Of a stretch of 64,000 nt of DNA, positions 36,924-50,769 are shown piece by piece. A program made the translations under genes and the position numbers. Origin of the DNA: Aralia elata. Its lineage: Eukaryota > Streptophyta > Magnoliopsida > Apiales > Araliaceae. The notes beneath the pieces were generated by a model. The model had not been told where the DNA came from. It was given only the letters and a program-made list of their open reading frames with translations, and did not search any database. The stretch spans positions 70,170,889 to 70,234,888 of the forward strand of contig CM068388.1 in the NCBI GenBank assembly GCA_034770075.1, given 5' to 3'. The stretch's first letter is position 1, and each line of letters begins with the position of its first letter.

Positions 36924-37042
36924 AGCGGTTGAGCACAAACATATATGTATACTATAATACGTGTGTGTTGATGGGTTTGTTTCTCTCCATTTTTTCTTGC
37001 ATTTTTGTTTAACAACTAAGATTGAGAGATGTGATATTTATG
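36924..37042. other. Flank left of retroelement A, copy 2
   Basis: Repeats 12238-12352 with small insertions. It is the non-coding interior of the inverted-arm element and shows that copy 2 begins outside the retroelement. Confidence 0.8.
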
Positions 37043-38454
37043 GGTTATTCATTCCGTATTAATTTGTGGGGATAACCTATCCGTCACGGATTGACGCATG
37101 CCTGGTGAATATCCTTTTGTATTCATTCCTTATTACTCTATGGGAATAACCTGTATGTTACGGAGTGCCGTACCTGGTGAATATCCTTTTGTATTCATTC
37201 TTTATTACTCTATTGATAGTAACCTGGTATGTACGGGAGTGCCGTACCTGGTAAATAACCCTTTTTAATTCATTCTTTATTAATCTGTGGGTATAACCTG
37301 TCCGTGCGGATTGACCATGCCTGGTGAATAACCCTTCACATTCATTACTTATTAAACATTTTGTGGAAATAATCTTTCTACACGGAATTATCACTTGACG
37401 GGTGAAAAAATTCATTTTGCAAGTTTCGTATAATCTTTTATACTCGTATAAAATATCATTTCTTTTGGTACTCTTTAAGGGATATCGTATTTCTTTCATA
37501 TTTCTCCATTTATAAATAAGAAATCTTTGTTTGTTTCTAAAACCTTATTTTTTAAATGGTGAAAATATCTGAAATTAGTAGAATATCACTAATAGTATGT
37601 GCTTCATCTAGTATCTTTTCAACATGAATCTTTCTATTTTCATTTTATACGTTATAGTTTGATCGTGAACTTTATTCTTGAATATCATTCTTGAATTTGA
37701 CCTCCACAATTTGGTCATCATGTTGGCAATTTGGGTAATCTTCGGGCATTGGATAAATTAAATATTTTATCTTATCCTTAATCTCACTATATTTATTTTT
37801 ATATCATTAATCATCATCCCTTATTCTTAAATTTTGGTGAATAGTTCTCTTTGGCGCCGTAGTGCAAAGATGAACTGGCGTGACATAATTTTGACGACCA
37901 AACTGTGTATTGGTGTAATAATCATGACTTTTAGGTTGTTACAAACAAAGAGCATATGGTGGAAGGTTTCTCTTTGGCCCATAGTCGCATAAGATGAACT
38001 TAAGCATTTTGAGCATTGGATCGAATGACCCGGTGATGTTTAACAAATAAATTATCTTTGACAACAATAGTTGTAAAGAGAGGATGTTGTATTATAAACT
38101 GTGATTGGTGTTATAGGGGTGAAATATTGGTGGTGAACCTGTTAATTTGTATGAAAGATGGTAGACATCTATAATTCTACTTGACTCTTCTAATGGATTG
38201 TTCGTGCTCCGCGCTCGTCAAGTTGTTGGGTTATTGAATAATTAAATATATCTTATAAAATCTCTGATTTTGTATTATTGATTGAAGGCTAAATATAATT
38301 TTTTTATTCTTCATTAACCTTAGTCATGAATATTTTTGTATCTGGGCCTATTTGTGCTCACCCTTCTTCCTTTTTGTTCCATTGTTCTCCTCTAGGAAAA
38401 GAGAGTGGTAGCGGGGACTAAGCCGGGGAATGGAGTGTAATGGTCCAAGACAAT
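37043..38454 (+). repeat. 5' LTR remnant of retroelement A, error-rich copy 2
   Basis: Matches 12353-13678 with about one extra base in every ten. The ~72-bp hairpin array is at about 37043-37420. It keeps the distinctive 'attgaccatgc' variant found in copy 1. Confidence 0.85.
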
Positions 38455-39545
38455 CCGTGAAACGTACTCCCCGTCACTCACCCAGCACTACGCAGATGTC
38501 CTTGGGTCGAGTTCCAAGAGTTGTTTAAACGAGAAGGTAAATTTTTCAGAAAGTATTCACCCATTATAGAAAGGAGAGTAAAATTCCATCAAACGTGGAG
38601 CCAAGAACAACAGTGGGCGGTGTCCGCAGTAACGAAGCCAAGTTTTACCTAGTTGTCTCGATTTACATCCCCATTTGGTGGATAACTGAGGAACGGATGA
38701 CGCGAAGTGTTTTTACGAGGTTTGAATAATCAGAATATTTCGTAAATATCTCGTTGATCATAATAATTTGTCTATCATTCAGATGTCGTGTGATAATGGC
38801 TCAAGTAGTGCGAGAGCAAAGAGAAAGAAATACTACAACCAATGAAGCAACAACCAACAACAAAGAGAAAAATTCACGATCAATAATCGTAATGGTAGCA
38901 TAACAATCATCGAAATAGTGGATAACCAGAAAAGGAGGGAATCATTCACGTCGGAAATGGGTAAACCACTCACTTCCGGTGGTAATCCTGGCCCAGATAA
39001 CAGGAGGAAGTGAGTTAAAGCATCGCCAGCAATTCCAAGAAGTGGAGATTCAACAATAACTTGTGGAAAGGCATCAACATCAGCAAACCCGGCACCAATG
39101 CTCAATCAAGCAACCATACCCCCTAAAAAAAAACACCAGATTCCAGTTTCGAAGGGAGGAAAAACGACCTAGACCAGTAAGATGTTACGCGATGGTGTGG
39201 GAAAAGAGGGACTAAACATTAAGTCCAAATTGGTACCACAGTCACCATCTCAAGTGTGTTGACAATTATGGAAACAGAAGGGCCATTATGAGCTCGATTT
39301 TGGTCCATGCGGTGCGAAGTCTAGTCCAGCTGTAATGATGACACCCAAAGGCGGTTACGTAAACAAGTCATATAGTTTGTGAGTTCAAAGGAGAGCTTTT
39401 GGTCGTAGACTATCCCAAAAAGCGCAGAACTCGATACAAAGTTCTTTACGGGTACAAACTAATTTATTAACTCTTGTGAAGTCTATGCCTTATTAGATTT
39501 AACTAGGTTTCTACCCCACTCTTTTATTTCACCAACATGGTGCTT
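38455..39545 (+). pseudogene. Retroelement A gag, error-rich copy 2
   Basis: Corresponds to 13679-14634. No long frame survives because of inserted bases; zinc-knuckle text is recognisable near 39185-39315. Use copy 1 for the reading. Confidence 0.75.
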
Positions 39546-40759
39546 AACGTCTGAAATTTGTAGACCTCCTAAAAAATTAGATTTTTGTACTTATCTGTTG
39601 AAACACTATTAGCACAAACATTCGTTGCATCTACAGATCTATAAATCTGGTTTTGTTTTTCATAATAACAGCCAACCCTCACATTAACCTATTGAATCTT
39701 ATCGTCCTTGAACATAGCATGAATTTGATTGTGTATTTTAGGAATTGTTTGGCTAGAGCTACTTATCAGTAGGGCCGTAAAATTGATTGCAGGGGTGATG
39801 GAGCGGTGTGACAAAGTGTATTAGTTTTTATGGGTGAGTTCCTTATCAACCTATTATTCTCGCGAATTCAAGTACAACCACAGGGTGAGTTGTCTGTTAT
39901 GGGAGATTGCTTGTCCTAAGAAGTATTGGGGGGGGGGGGGCCGTGGCCCTAGGCTATACCATTGAAGGAGTCAATAATAACCGTCATTTCTAGTTCCACA
40001 AAGCCATTCGTTTATTAAAAAAACAGGAATGTCTAAGATTTTTCTTTAGCCCATGTAATGGATTTTAAATAAAAGTACGATTAGATGTTGAAGTAGTATT
40101 TTCGTTGTTTAATAAGTTCCCTGACGTATTTCCCGAAGAGCTTCCTGGCCTACCCCCTTAGACCGTGAAATCGAATTTTGTATCGACCATTGAACCCGGT
40201 ACATAAATCCTATTTTCAAACCCCCCATAATCGAATGGCTCACTATTGAACTTCAGGAGTTAAAAATCCAATTATACAAGAGTTATTAGACAGCGGCTTC
40301 ATTATCGTTCGAAAGTACATTGCCTTGGGGTGCTCCTTGTTTTATTCATAAAGAAAGAAAGACGGGGTAGTATGAGACTTTTGCAATGACTATACGGGAG
40401 TTAAAACCATGTCAACCATAAAAAAATAAGGTACCCGTCTACCCTTCGCATAGAATGACCCTGTTCGATCCAGTTACCAAGGTGCTCAAAAAAAATATTT
40501 CCCCCCCCACCCCCTTTTCAAAGAGTCGATCCTCCGTTCTGGGTATCATTATTTGAAAGTTTAAAGGTCTGATGACATTCCAATAGACTAACCTTCCCAG
40601 AACTCGATACGAGCTCACATTATGAATTCCTAAGTCAATGTCTTTTGGATTGACTAATGCTCCTGCTGCTTTCACATGGATATGATGAACCGGATATTCA
40701 AGGAATATTTGGATCATTTCGTGGTTGTCTTTGTTGATGACATTCTTCATATTCTAAAA
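39546..40759 (+). pseudogene. Retroelement A protease and RT, error-rich copy 2
   Basis: Corresponds to 14635-15620. Beyond single-base insertions it carries blocks absent from copy 1, such as a G-rich stretch with a run of 12 Gs near 39931-39942 and a C-rich run near 40500-40515. RT motifs are readable only in pieces. Use copy 1. Confidence 0.75.
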
Positions 40760-41464
40760 GTCGTGAAGATCATGAGCAACACTTGAGGCTGATACTCTAA
40801 AAGCTTCGTGAAAACAAGCTATATGCTAAGTTGAAGAAATGTGAATTCTGGCTTAAGGAAGTTGCATTCCTTGGTTACTTGGTTTTCTAAACAAGGAATC
40901 TCGGTTGACCCGGCAAAGATTGAAGCATATCAAATTGGGAACAACCTAAGTCAGTAACCGAAAGTACGAAGCTTTTTGGGTCTAGCTGGTTATTATCGGA
41001 GATTCGTAGAAGGATTTTCCTCGAATAGCCATTCCATTAACTCAACAGACTCGGAAAAGCACAACATTCAAATGGAGCGAAGAATGCGAGAAGAGTTTTC
41101 AAGAACTCAAAAGAAGACTCATTTCAGCACCTGTATTGGCAATACTATCAAGATCGAAAGGATTTGTCATCTACAAGCGACAGCTTCAAGCAAATGACTA
41201 GGTTATGTTCTCATGCAACATGGGAAAGTTATAGCCTATGCATCTCGACAACTCAAAGAATATGAAAGGAATTACCCTACTCATGATCTAGAGTTGGTAG
41301 CAGTCATTTTTGCGTTGAAGATTTGGAGAAATTACCTGTATGGAGAGAAAGTGGAGATCTATACAGACCACAAAAGTCTCAAATATTTCTTCACCCAGAA
41401 GAAACTCAACATGCGACAACGACGTTGGCTCGAACTGTTGAAAGATTACGACCATAGTAGCTGA
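40760..41464 (+). pseudogene. Retroelement A RT thumb and RNase H, copy 2
   Basis: Same as 15616-16321 with a few indels before about 41200; the RNase H part (41213-41464) is identical in protein to copy 1, including the missing linker and stop after DYDHSS. Confidence 0.85.
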
Positions 41465-43077
41465 CACATTGAGTAGAAGATCATATGCAAGTACGAGTGC
41501 GTTACTGACACCGCAAAGGCCCATTTTGGAGGATTTACAAAAGATGGAGATAGAGTTAAAGACTCTAGGAAATCATGTGAAGATCACACATATACGGGTA
41601 GAAATAGCTTTAATTGACAAAATTAAAGCTGCTCAAGTTACAGACCCAGAGTTGGTAAATACGAAGAAGAAGGTACAAGAAGGTGCTATTCTAGAAGCAA
41701 GAGTCGACGACGACGGAATACTTCGAATCAACTCTAGACTATGTATTCCTAATGACTCTGACTTAAAATACAAAATCATGATGGAGGCACATAACACACC
41801 ATTTACAATTCACCATGGAAGTACCAAAATGTATCATGATCTTCGACAAATATTTTGGTGGAACAATATGAAGAGAGAGATTGCAGAGTTTATCGCAAGA
41901 TGTTTAACTTGTCAATGTGTCAAGGTGGAGCATCAAGTACCAAGGGGTCCATTGCAACCACTTCAGATTTTAGAATGGAAGTGGGAACACATCAACATGG
42001 ATTTCGTGACAGGTCTTCCCAAAGTTTCTTAAGACTTAGACGCAATTTGGGTCATTATAGATAGATTGACTAAGTCTGCTCATTTCTTATGTATACGAGA
42101 AACTATGCACTTGAGCGTCTTGCTAGTATTGTATATAAGCGAGATTATCAGATTGCATGGTATGCCAATATCTATAGTTTCCTGATCGAGATCCTAGATT
42201 CACTTCACAATTTTGGGTCAGCTTGCAAAAAGTTATGGGCACTGAATTACGAATTCAGTTCTGCATACCATCCCTAGATAGACGGACAATTGAAAAGGAC
42301 TATTTAAACCCTCGAAGATCTATTAAGACTCTGCGTACTAGACTTCAAAGAAGTTGGGACAAATACTTACCATTGGTGGAATTCTCTTATAACAACAATT
42401 ATCAAGTAATATAGGCATGCTCCCTTCGAGGCGTTGTATGGACAAAGGTGTCGATCTCCAGCATGTTGGGATGAAGTAGGCGAGCAAAATTGTTGGGACC
42501 CGAGTTGATACGTATGACTACAGAAAATTTCCAAATGATCCAGCAACGTATACAAACAGCTCAAGATCGATAAAAGAGTTATGTTGATCTTCATCGAAAA
42601 GACGAGGAATTCAATGTCGGAGATCATGTATTTTTATGTGTTTCTCCGTGGAAAGGAGTTACGAGATTCAGAAAAAGAGGAAAGCTTAACCCTCAATTTA
42701 TCGGTCCATTTGAAATCCTCGACCGAGTAGGAACTGTGGCCTATAGACTCGCCTTACCACCAAGCATGTCTCGTGTTCATAATGTTTTTCACATATCCAT
42801 GTTATGTAAATATGTGAAAGATCCAAACTACGTTATTGAATTAGAACCAGACGAGATAGCAGAGGATTTAACGTACGAAGAGATACCTGTCAAGGTCTTA
42901 GATAAAAAGGAACAGATTCTACGCTCAAAAGTTATACCTCAAGTCAAAGTTTTATGAAAAAACCACGAGGCTGAGGAAATGACCTGGGAGTTAGAATCTG
43001 AAATGAGAGCAAGGTATCCTCACCTTTTTGAAATGCCAGGTACGGTACGTACATCAATTTCGAGGACGAAATTTCAT
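41465..43077 (+). pseudogene. Retroelement A integrase, copy 2
   Basis: Same gene as 16322-17931 but with many substitutions, mostly transitions, in patches. Examples: EPDLIDKIKVAQ in copy 1 is EIALIDKIKAAQ here; the Trp codon TGG is intact at 42985-42987 where copy 1 has TAG at 17844-17846. Extra one-base deletions near 42103, 42350, 42410 and 42485 shift the frame. Non-functional. Confidence 0.85.
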
Positions 43078-43090
43078 AAGGAGGGGAGAT

Positions 43091-45852
43091 TGTAAGACCC
43101 CGACTTTATGAATAAAAGTTGATTATTTTCTTTATGATTATTTTTCTAAATAGTGAAGTGCTTAATTGTTATAAATGATAATGAAGGGTGTTATTTGCAA
43201 GTTATCTAATAAACAGTATGTCGGAGAATATTCCTTTTGTCGGGAAATATTCTTTCTGTCGGAGAATATTATATTCGGTACCGTACGACGGCGTCGAAAT
43301 AACAAAATATTAGTGGGCCCCATAATGACTAATTGTCAACGGTGGTAGGCCCCATGACGACTAATTGTCGGATACTGATAATGATAGTATTTTGTCAACA
43401 GTATTATCACCTATGACTGTTGAAATACCCGATAATAAAAAAGAACAGTAAAACACGTTATTCCACAGCCGTACGTGCTATGCTACAGTAGTACGCGATA
43501 TTCCACAGTAGCACACGGTGGTGCACAATATTTTATATTATTGATTCAATAATTGATAAAGTAGCAATTGCACAGTAATTTAATTTAATAATTGTTACAG
43601 TAGCATCTGTATAGTACTTTTTATTATTTATCACGACACTGTAACTCATATTATTTGATATGATATTTTAGCATTATTGACAATGTCTAGAAGTTCTGTC
43701 AAGGAAAGTGGTTATTTAATTACGCGTCGTTTACACGAAAGGCCCCCTCTTTCCTGAGAATAATCTGGTTGTCAATATTGCCAGTCTATAGTATTGATAG
43801 TGTATAATTATTGACGGATTAAAAGTGGAGGCTAATTAGGGGTACCTAATTGAAATTATGAAAATTCACATGTAATGAACTATTGATTCACATGATGGAA
43901 ATATTGGTTCACATGTGGGAACTATTGGTTTACATGTGGGGATGTTATGCAAAGTTGATAATACTTAAGGGAGTATATTAAAAATAGAGGCAAAGATATA
44001 GGTACTAAAGTGTAATAAGTCGAGCCCTTAATGTGCAATTATTGAAACTTGGTTTTCTTATAAATAGGAAGGATTAGCTTAAGAAAAACTTCACACCTTC
44101 CTTGCTTATACTTCCTCTCTCTCTCTCTAAATTTCTTAAGTGCTCTAAGTGTGCTAGGCTATTGCGAGTATTTGTGAGAATACTAGTATTGTCCAAGATA
44201 GTAAATTTCATAGAAAGCAATATCCAATCCCTTATTAACGAAGGTAGAAAATATTATTTCTTTCATACTCTTGTGTAATATAATTTGCTTTCATGTTCGT
44301 AAGTGATATTATACTCATAAAGGTTGTTATTCATTCCGTATTAATTTGTGGGGATAACCTGTCCGTACGGATTGACGCATGCCTGGTGAATATCCTTTTG
44401 TATTCATTCCTTATTATTACTTTGTGGGAATAACCTGTATGTACGGAGTGCCATACCTGGTGAATATCCTTTTGTATTCATTCTTTATTACTCTATGGGA
44501 ATAACATGTATGTACGGAGTGCCGTACCTGGTGAATAACCCATTGTATTCATTCTTTATTAATCTGTGGGTATAACTTGTCCGTGTGGATTGACGCATGC
44601 CTGGTGAATAACCCTTCGTATCCATTACTTATTAATATTTTGTGGAAATAATCTGTTTACGCGGATTATCGCATGACGGGTGAAAATTCATTTGCAGTTT
44701 CGTATATTCTTTTATACTCGTATAAAATATCATTTCTTTTGTACTCTTTAACGGATATCGTTTTCTTTCATATTTCTCCATTTATGATAAAAAATCTTTG
44801 TTTGTTTCCATAACCTTATTTTTAAATGGTGAAAATCTCTGAAATTAGTAGAATATCCCTAATAGTTTGTGCTTCATCTAATATCTTTTCACCTGAATCT
44901 TTCTATTTCGTTTTATACGTTATATTTGAATCGTGAACTTTATTCTTGAATATTATTCTTGAATTTGACTCCACAATTTGGTCATCATGTTGGCAATTTG
45001 GTCAATCTTCGGCATTGGATAAATTAAATATTTATTCTTATCCTTAATCTCACTATATTTATTTTATATCATTATCATCATCCTTATTCTTAAATTTTGG
45101 TGATAGTTCTCTTTGGCCCGTAGTGCAAAGATGAACTGGCGTGACATAATTTTGACCAAACTGTGTATTGGTATAATCATGGACTTTTGGTGTTACAAAC
45201 AAAGGCATATGGTGAAGGTTCTCTTTGGCCCATAGTGCAAAGATGAACTAGCATTTGACATGATCATGACCGGTGATGTTATAAATAAATATCTTTGGCA
45301 CATAGTGCAAAGAGAGGCTGTTGATTATAAACTGTTGATTAGTGTTATAGGGGTGAAATATTGGTGGTGGAACCTTTAATTTGTAGAAGATGGTAGCCAC
45401 TATAATCTACTTGGACTCTTTTAATGGATTGTTCGTTTCCGCTTGTAGTTGTTGTTATTGAATAATTAAAATATCTTTAAATATCTGATTTATTATTGTT
45501 GAAGGCTAAATATAATTTTTATTCTTCATTATCTTAGTCATGATATTTTTTACTAGGCTATTTGTGCTCACCCTTTTCCTTTTTGTTCCATTGTTCTCCT
45601 CAAGACATGAGAGTGTAGCGGGGACTAGCTGGGGAATTGAGTGATGGTCCGAGACAATAAAAAGTATCTCAATACATTATTATTAATATGACAATAAGGT
45701 TATTGAGAATTTAAGATGTATTTGTATTGTGTTGTCATATTTTGCACAACACTTATTAGTTGTAAATTAAAAAATTTGTATTTATATTTGTATTTTGTGA
45801 AATATTATTGGCGACTCAAAATGGGTTGTGTAGACCTATTTTGGGGGCGTCA
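43091..45852 (+). repeat. 3' LTR of retroelement A, copy 2
   Basis: TGTAAGACCCC to GGGGGCGTCA. The first ~315 bases match copy 1 exactly; from about 43411 patches of differences appear. The hairpin array is at about 44325-44690. Confidence 0.82.
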
Positions 45853-45887
45853 GAAATATAGTCACTTCTAATTTGGGGAAGAAGGAG

Positions 45888-46106
45888 AGCTAAAATGTTT
45901 AAAAGACTTGTCCTGCCCCTTAAATTTCCACGTAAATTTTTTCCATTGTGTTTCAAGCCACGTCATCAATTTATGACGTGGCAGGTTCAATTAAATCGAA
46001 GTGAAAAAAATTGATAGGTTTAATAACTTGATTGAAAAAATTGAAAGGTCAATCACCTCAGTAAAAAAATGTCAATAGTTTAGGGTAGTAATTTATTATT
46101 TTAAGC
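45888..46106. repeat. Right arm of the inverted repeat pair, copy 2
   Basis: Same as 20735-20946 with small indels. Confidence 0.55.
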
Positions 46107-48174
46107 CTAGTAAAAAATATGTTAGATTATTGTTTTAAGGTTTTAAACTTTTTTCATTAAATGTATATTTTGGGTATTGATATTTTTACTAGGAAATTTT
46201 TGTTTCAAATTATAAGATCAATATTAACTTTTTAAAAATTAATTTTAAAGATTTTCAAACTCAAAATTAACTTGAATTCTTATAGTTTATGTCTATACAT
46301 TTATGAGTATTATAAATTATTATTTTTTCAGAGGCACAATAGAGATCTAGAAGGGGGGTTGAATAGATCTCTAAAACATTTTTGGTTTATTGAGAAGTAT
46401 TATTAATTAACTTATTTAATCAAGATTGAGTTTGCACCAACGGAATATTGATTTGACAAACTCCCCTTAAAGATATGTTAAGATCTCAGTTCTAAAGCTT
46501 AGTTCATATTAAAGTCAACCATTTAAAATGTAAAAGACATAAAGTAAATGACACATGAGAGTTTTAAAGTGGTTCGGAGACTGAACAACTCCTACTCCAC
46601 TCTTCTACTTCAACAAGTAGAAAATCCACTAAAAATTTGGTCATCTCGACCAGGACACTCTTGCCCTCATCAAGCCCAGCAGACTTAGCTATTTTAGTCT
46701 CCATGACAAGGACACAAATACCTCTACATGCCCAGCAGACTTGGTAATTTAGTCACAAATATAAGGACTCTGTAGCCCTAATTCAGTCACTTAAGACCAG
46801 GATACACTAGCCCTAATTTGGTCACTTACAACTAGGATCCTCCAACACTTATTCTTGTTATTGATGTTTGTTGGAGGTGCTGCTGAGATGACATTTAGGC
46901 TTCTTTGTCTTTATGCACTCTATGATCTTGTCATCTTGGTAGAGTAGTATGATTCGTAGAGTTGAACTCTACGATTTGTTTAACTTTCTGCTGTACGAAT
47001 GTCTGCATTAAGAACTTTGGACAGACTTAGCACCTTTATTTTGTTAGAGATAGCTTTACCAGCTTACTGTCTCTTTGAAGTTTTGCGAAATGAGCTGAAG
47101 TTCCTTGATCTCTAAGTAACTCTGCGAACTGGCTTATCCTTTACAATCAGGCAGAGTACCTTTACAAGTTGACTCTTACTTGCTCATACTTCAGCTTATC
47201 TTCATGATACATAACTTTTTCTTTTATCTTGATGGTTCTACTATCTTCTAGGTTACTTTTCAATATTGGCTTACATTAGGAAGTGGCAGAGTATTCTATG
47301 AACTATTTTTCATCCAATAATCCTTTACTTTACTGAGCAATCCTTGAGTAATTTCAACGATTAATTGAACTACTCTACACTCGGTCTTTCTACAGTGATC
47401 TTTGACTTACTTAGATATTGTTCTATCACCTTATGACCTGATTTGTACTTTGAGAAATGAGGTGATCTTTATGTCAGGATCATAGACTCTGAGATGTACT
47501 TTTACAAAGAAAGACTTTGCTAACTTCTATCTGCTCAACCGTCATAGTTCTATTATGATTCAGCTTGTAGCTTTATGATCTTATTGTACTATCTCATAGT
47601 TTCTTTACGATTCTATTCACTTTACTAGCTGATATTTGCTTCATAACCTGAGGTAAACTTTACGATAGGTGCAATAGCTTTGCGACCCTTCTGATGCTTT
47701 ATGATCATATGTTAACTCCGTGATCCATTTCGACTCTATGATCTGGCAGAGTAACTTTACGAGCATAAGATTCCTAATACCTATCATTAAATTTATTCAA
47801 CAAGATCAACCTAACATTCTTGATCTTTCTAGTCTAAGTTCTTGTACACATAATTCTTTGAAGGACTTTACAAAATTTGCTATACAAGTATACATTGGTT
47901 ATTCAATCTTTGAATGTCTAGATCACTCTGCTCACATTATGAACATGCAGAGTAACTCTATGATAGGATCAACCTAACATTTTTGATCTTTATACTCTAA
48001 GTCCTTGTATATATATTTCTTTTATAAGGACTTTACAACATTCAGAATCAAATGAGCTTTAATCTTATATTCATCATTGCATCAGTTAGTTATCATTAAG
48101 CTGACTTTATTCTAAGAGTATAGATATATTGTATTAGTCAAGTTTTAGATTACTTCTACCTTTTATTACATAAT
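46107..48174. repeat. Unclassified TE-derived stretch, copy 2
   Basis: Matches 20947-23013 with only a few small indels. No gene. Confidence 0.5.
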
Positions 48175-49030
48175 TGACAACCCTAATTTTGGAGGTTAAA
48201 GATTGAAGGCATGTCAGGCTAAATTTTTTATTTCGGTTCTAAAGGATGTTGAACCTTATTTACAATTAATGGTTTAATTGAGTTATACATTATTTATTTC
48301 TCCTTATATGAGATTTATTCTTGATAATTTATTTTAATTAATTGAATGATATTTGTTTTGATTGATTTAATAATGGCCAATTAAGTTGATCAAGCTTTTG
48401 TCATATGCTAGATTAAGATATATTATTAAGCAAATAATATTATATCTGATCATAAGTAGCAGTTAGTGGATATCTAATTGTGGACAAACTTTTGAGTATT
48501 ACTATGATTATCAAAAGACAAGTTAAATAATTATTGATTATGTGATTGTTGCTTGAAGTAACCTAATTCCTTGATTCTTAATGCTACTTTATATTAAGTC
48601 TAGACTGATAGTTCTAGGTTGTATGATAGTTAGGATCTAACGGGGCAATTATTACATTAGATTTAAAATCTAAGGGGAATTTCAGATAATTAGTGATTGC
48701 GGTTATCTAGGGTTATTAGTTTCATTGAAGGAAGGGATAGTGCTATACTTAGTTATCCTATTACTGTGAAAAGGGTGATACTGAACTGAAGAACTTAAGC
48801 TTTTAATACAGTGGTTATTCATATCATTTTTTAAATTCTGGTTTTGTCAATTAGTTAATCAAATTCAAACCTCCTACCTTTTACTTAATGTTTAGGAGAC
48901 ATTAGAATAGATTAAGACAATATCACTCTCTATGGGTTCGACCCTTGCTTATCGCTTTACTAAATTTTGTGTTTGTAGAGTAATAGTAAGGTTTTAATTT
49001 TTGGAGTGTTAACAACAACTACCAAAATTT

Positions 49031-49048
49031 TGGCGTCGTTACCGAGGA
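49031..49048 (+). promoter_or_regulatory. Primer-binding site of retroelement B, copy 2
   Basis: Same 18 bases as at 23869-23886. Confidence 0.8.
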
Positions 49049-49096
49049 GTGTTATTTGTTTTTATTTATTCTACATTTTCTTTTATTTTTAAGTTT

Positions 49097-50765
49097 ATGA
49101 CTCAATCCTCTCACTCTCTTGAATTAAAATTTGATCTAAAGATAGAGAAAACTACACGCAAGCTAAGGAAACAGGCTCGTCAAGTCCGAAATACCACTAT
49201 AGATCCAGACGACGCTTTTGTACCATCATATGGCCTCAATATAGCACTTAAATTACTGTTAAACAATTCATCTAGTGATTCAGAGAAAGTGATGGCTGCT
49301 CACAACAATAATAATATGACTTTGAAGGAGTTGGCTACTCCTAATGTAAACCACCAACCCTTATGTATCGAATATCCTACTTTAGATGCTGCTTTTGAAT
49401 TAAAATAAGGACTAATTCATCTTTTGCCTATTTTTCGTGGTCTTACAAGTGAAAATCCATACAAACATCTAAAGGAGTTCCATGTGGTGTGTTCTACCAT
49501 GAAGCCACAAGAAATAATATAAGAGCAAATCAAGCTAAGGACTTTTCCCTTTTCATTAGCGGATTTAGCGAAAGACTAGTTATACTATCTTCCTTCGGGA
49601 TCAATTCAGTCATAGAACAACATGAAAAGGCTATTTTTGAAGAAGTACTTTCCTGCTTCAAAAGTGGATAACATAAGGAAGGAGATATGTGGAATCAGGC
49701 AATTCAATGGAGAGATTCTCTACAAGTATTGGGAGAAATTCAAGAAGTTGTGCTCTAGCTATCCACCACATCAAATATATGACCAGCACCTGATCCAATA
49801 CTTTACGAGGGACTGTTGCCAATGGATAGGAGCATGATTGATGCAGTTAGCGAAGGAACATTGGTAGACAAAACTCCAGAGGCTACAAGGAACTTAATTG
49901 CAAATATGACAGCTAACTCACAACAGTATGGAACAAGGAATGATTATGCACCAAAAAGGATAAATGAGGTAAACACAAGTAATATTGAGCAACACATTTT
50001 TAATTTAACTGGTATAGTTAGACAAATGGCTCTAGGAAATATACCAGTTGCAAAAGCTTATGGGATTTGTCTACAGTCAGGTCATAACATAGATGCATGC
50101 CCAACATTGCAAGAGGATGAGACTGTGCAACAAGCCAATGTAGTGGAAAATTATCAAGCACAACTGCAGAGGAAGTATGATCCTTACTCAAATACGTACA
50201 ATCCAGGTTGGGGGGGATCATCCCAATTTTAGTTATGGAGGAAATTGGCCACTAGCGCAAGATGTTTTCTCACTTAGGCAACAAGGTTATCAACTAGCTC
50301 AGCCTCAGTATTAACCTAGACAAACAACTCATGCAAATCCTAGAACATTTATGGAGGATATGTTTAAAGCATTCATGAGTCAGAAACAATAACTCATGAA
50401 TTAAACACAAAAATTCCAAAAAGAGAGAAAAACCTCTGTTTAAGATCTGAGAAATCAAGGTCAGCTTACTACCACAGTAGGAAGATTAGAATCACAAGGC
50501 TCAGGAAAGTTCCTTTCGCAGACAGTTGTCAATCCGAGAGAGAATGCAAGTGCCATAACTTTGAGAAGTAGAAAGCAGTTGGATACCCTAAAAGCTACTG
50601 TTACACTTGAGGAGGATAAAGTTAAGGAGGAAGCAGAAATATCAAAGGTAATACCTAACCCTCCTATTCAGCTTAAGACTAATCTTTTAGCCTTTCCCCC
50701 CAGGAATCCCAAAACTTCAAATAAGGATGAGCAAGAGAGGAGATTCTGGAAACTTTCAGGAAGAT
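49097..50765 (+). pseudogene. Retroelement B gag, copy 2
   Basis: From Met 49097 one frame runs to 49837 with only two in-frame stops (49406-49408 and near 49517), then shifts near 49810 into the frame 49816-50232 (MDRSMIDAVSEGTL onward, CCHC-like GICLQSGHNIDACP). A run of seven Gs near 50210 shifts it again, after which DHPNFSYGGNW can be read. The end carries ITLRSRKQLD. Dead but close to the ancestral gag order. Confidence 0.87.
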
Positions 50766-50769
50766 AGAG

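Larger units (their letters stand above)
37043..45852 (+). mobile_element. Retroelement A, copy 2
   Basis: Same structure as 12353-20699: truncated 5' LTR (37043-38454), gag, pol, PPT and 3' LTR (43091-45852). The first 3.7 kb is noisy. The shared, unusual 5' truncation shows it is the same insertion and not a second element. Confidence 0.88.
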
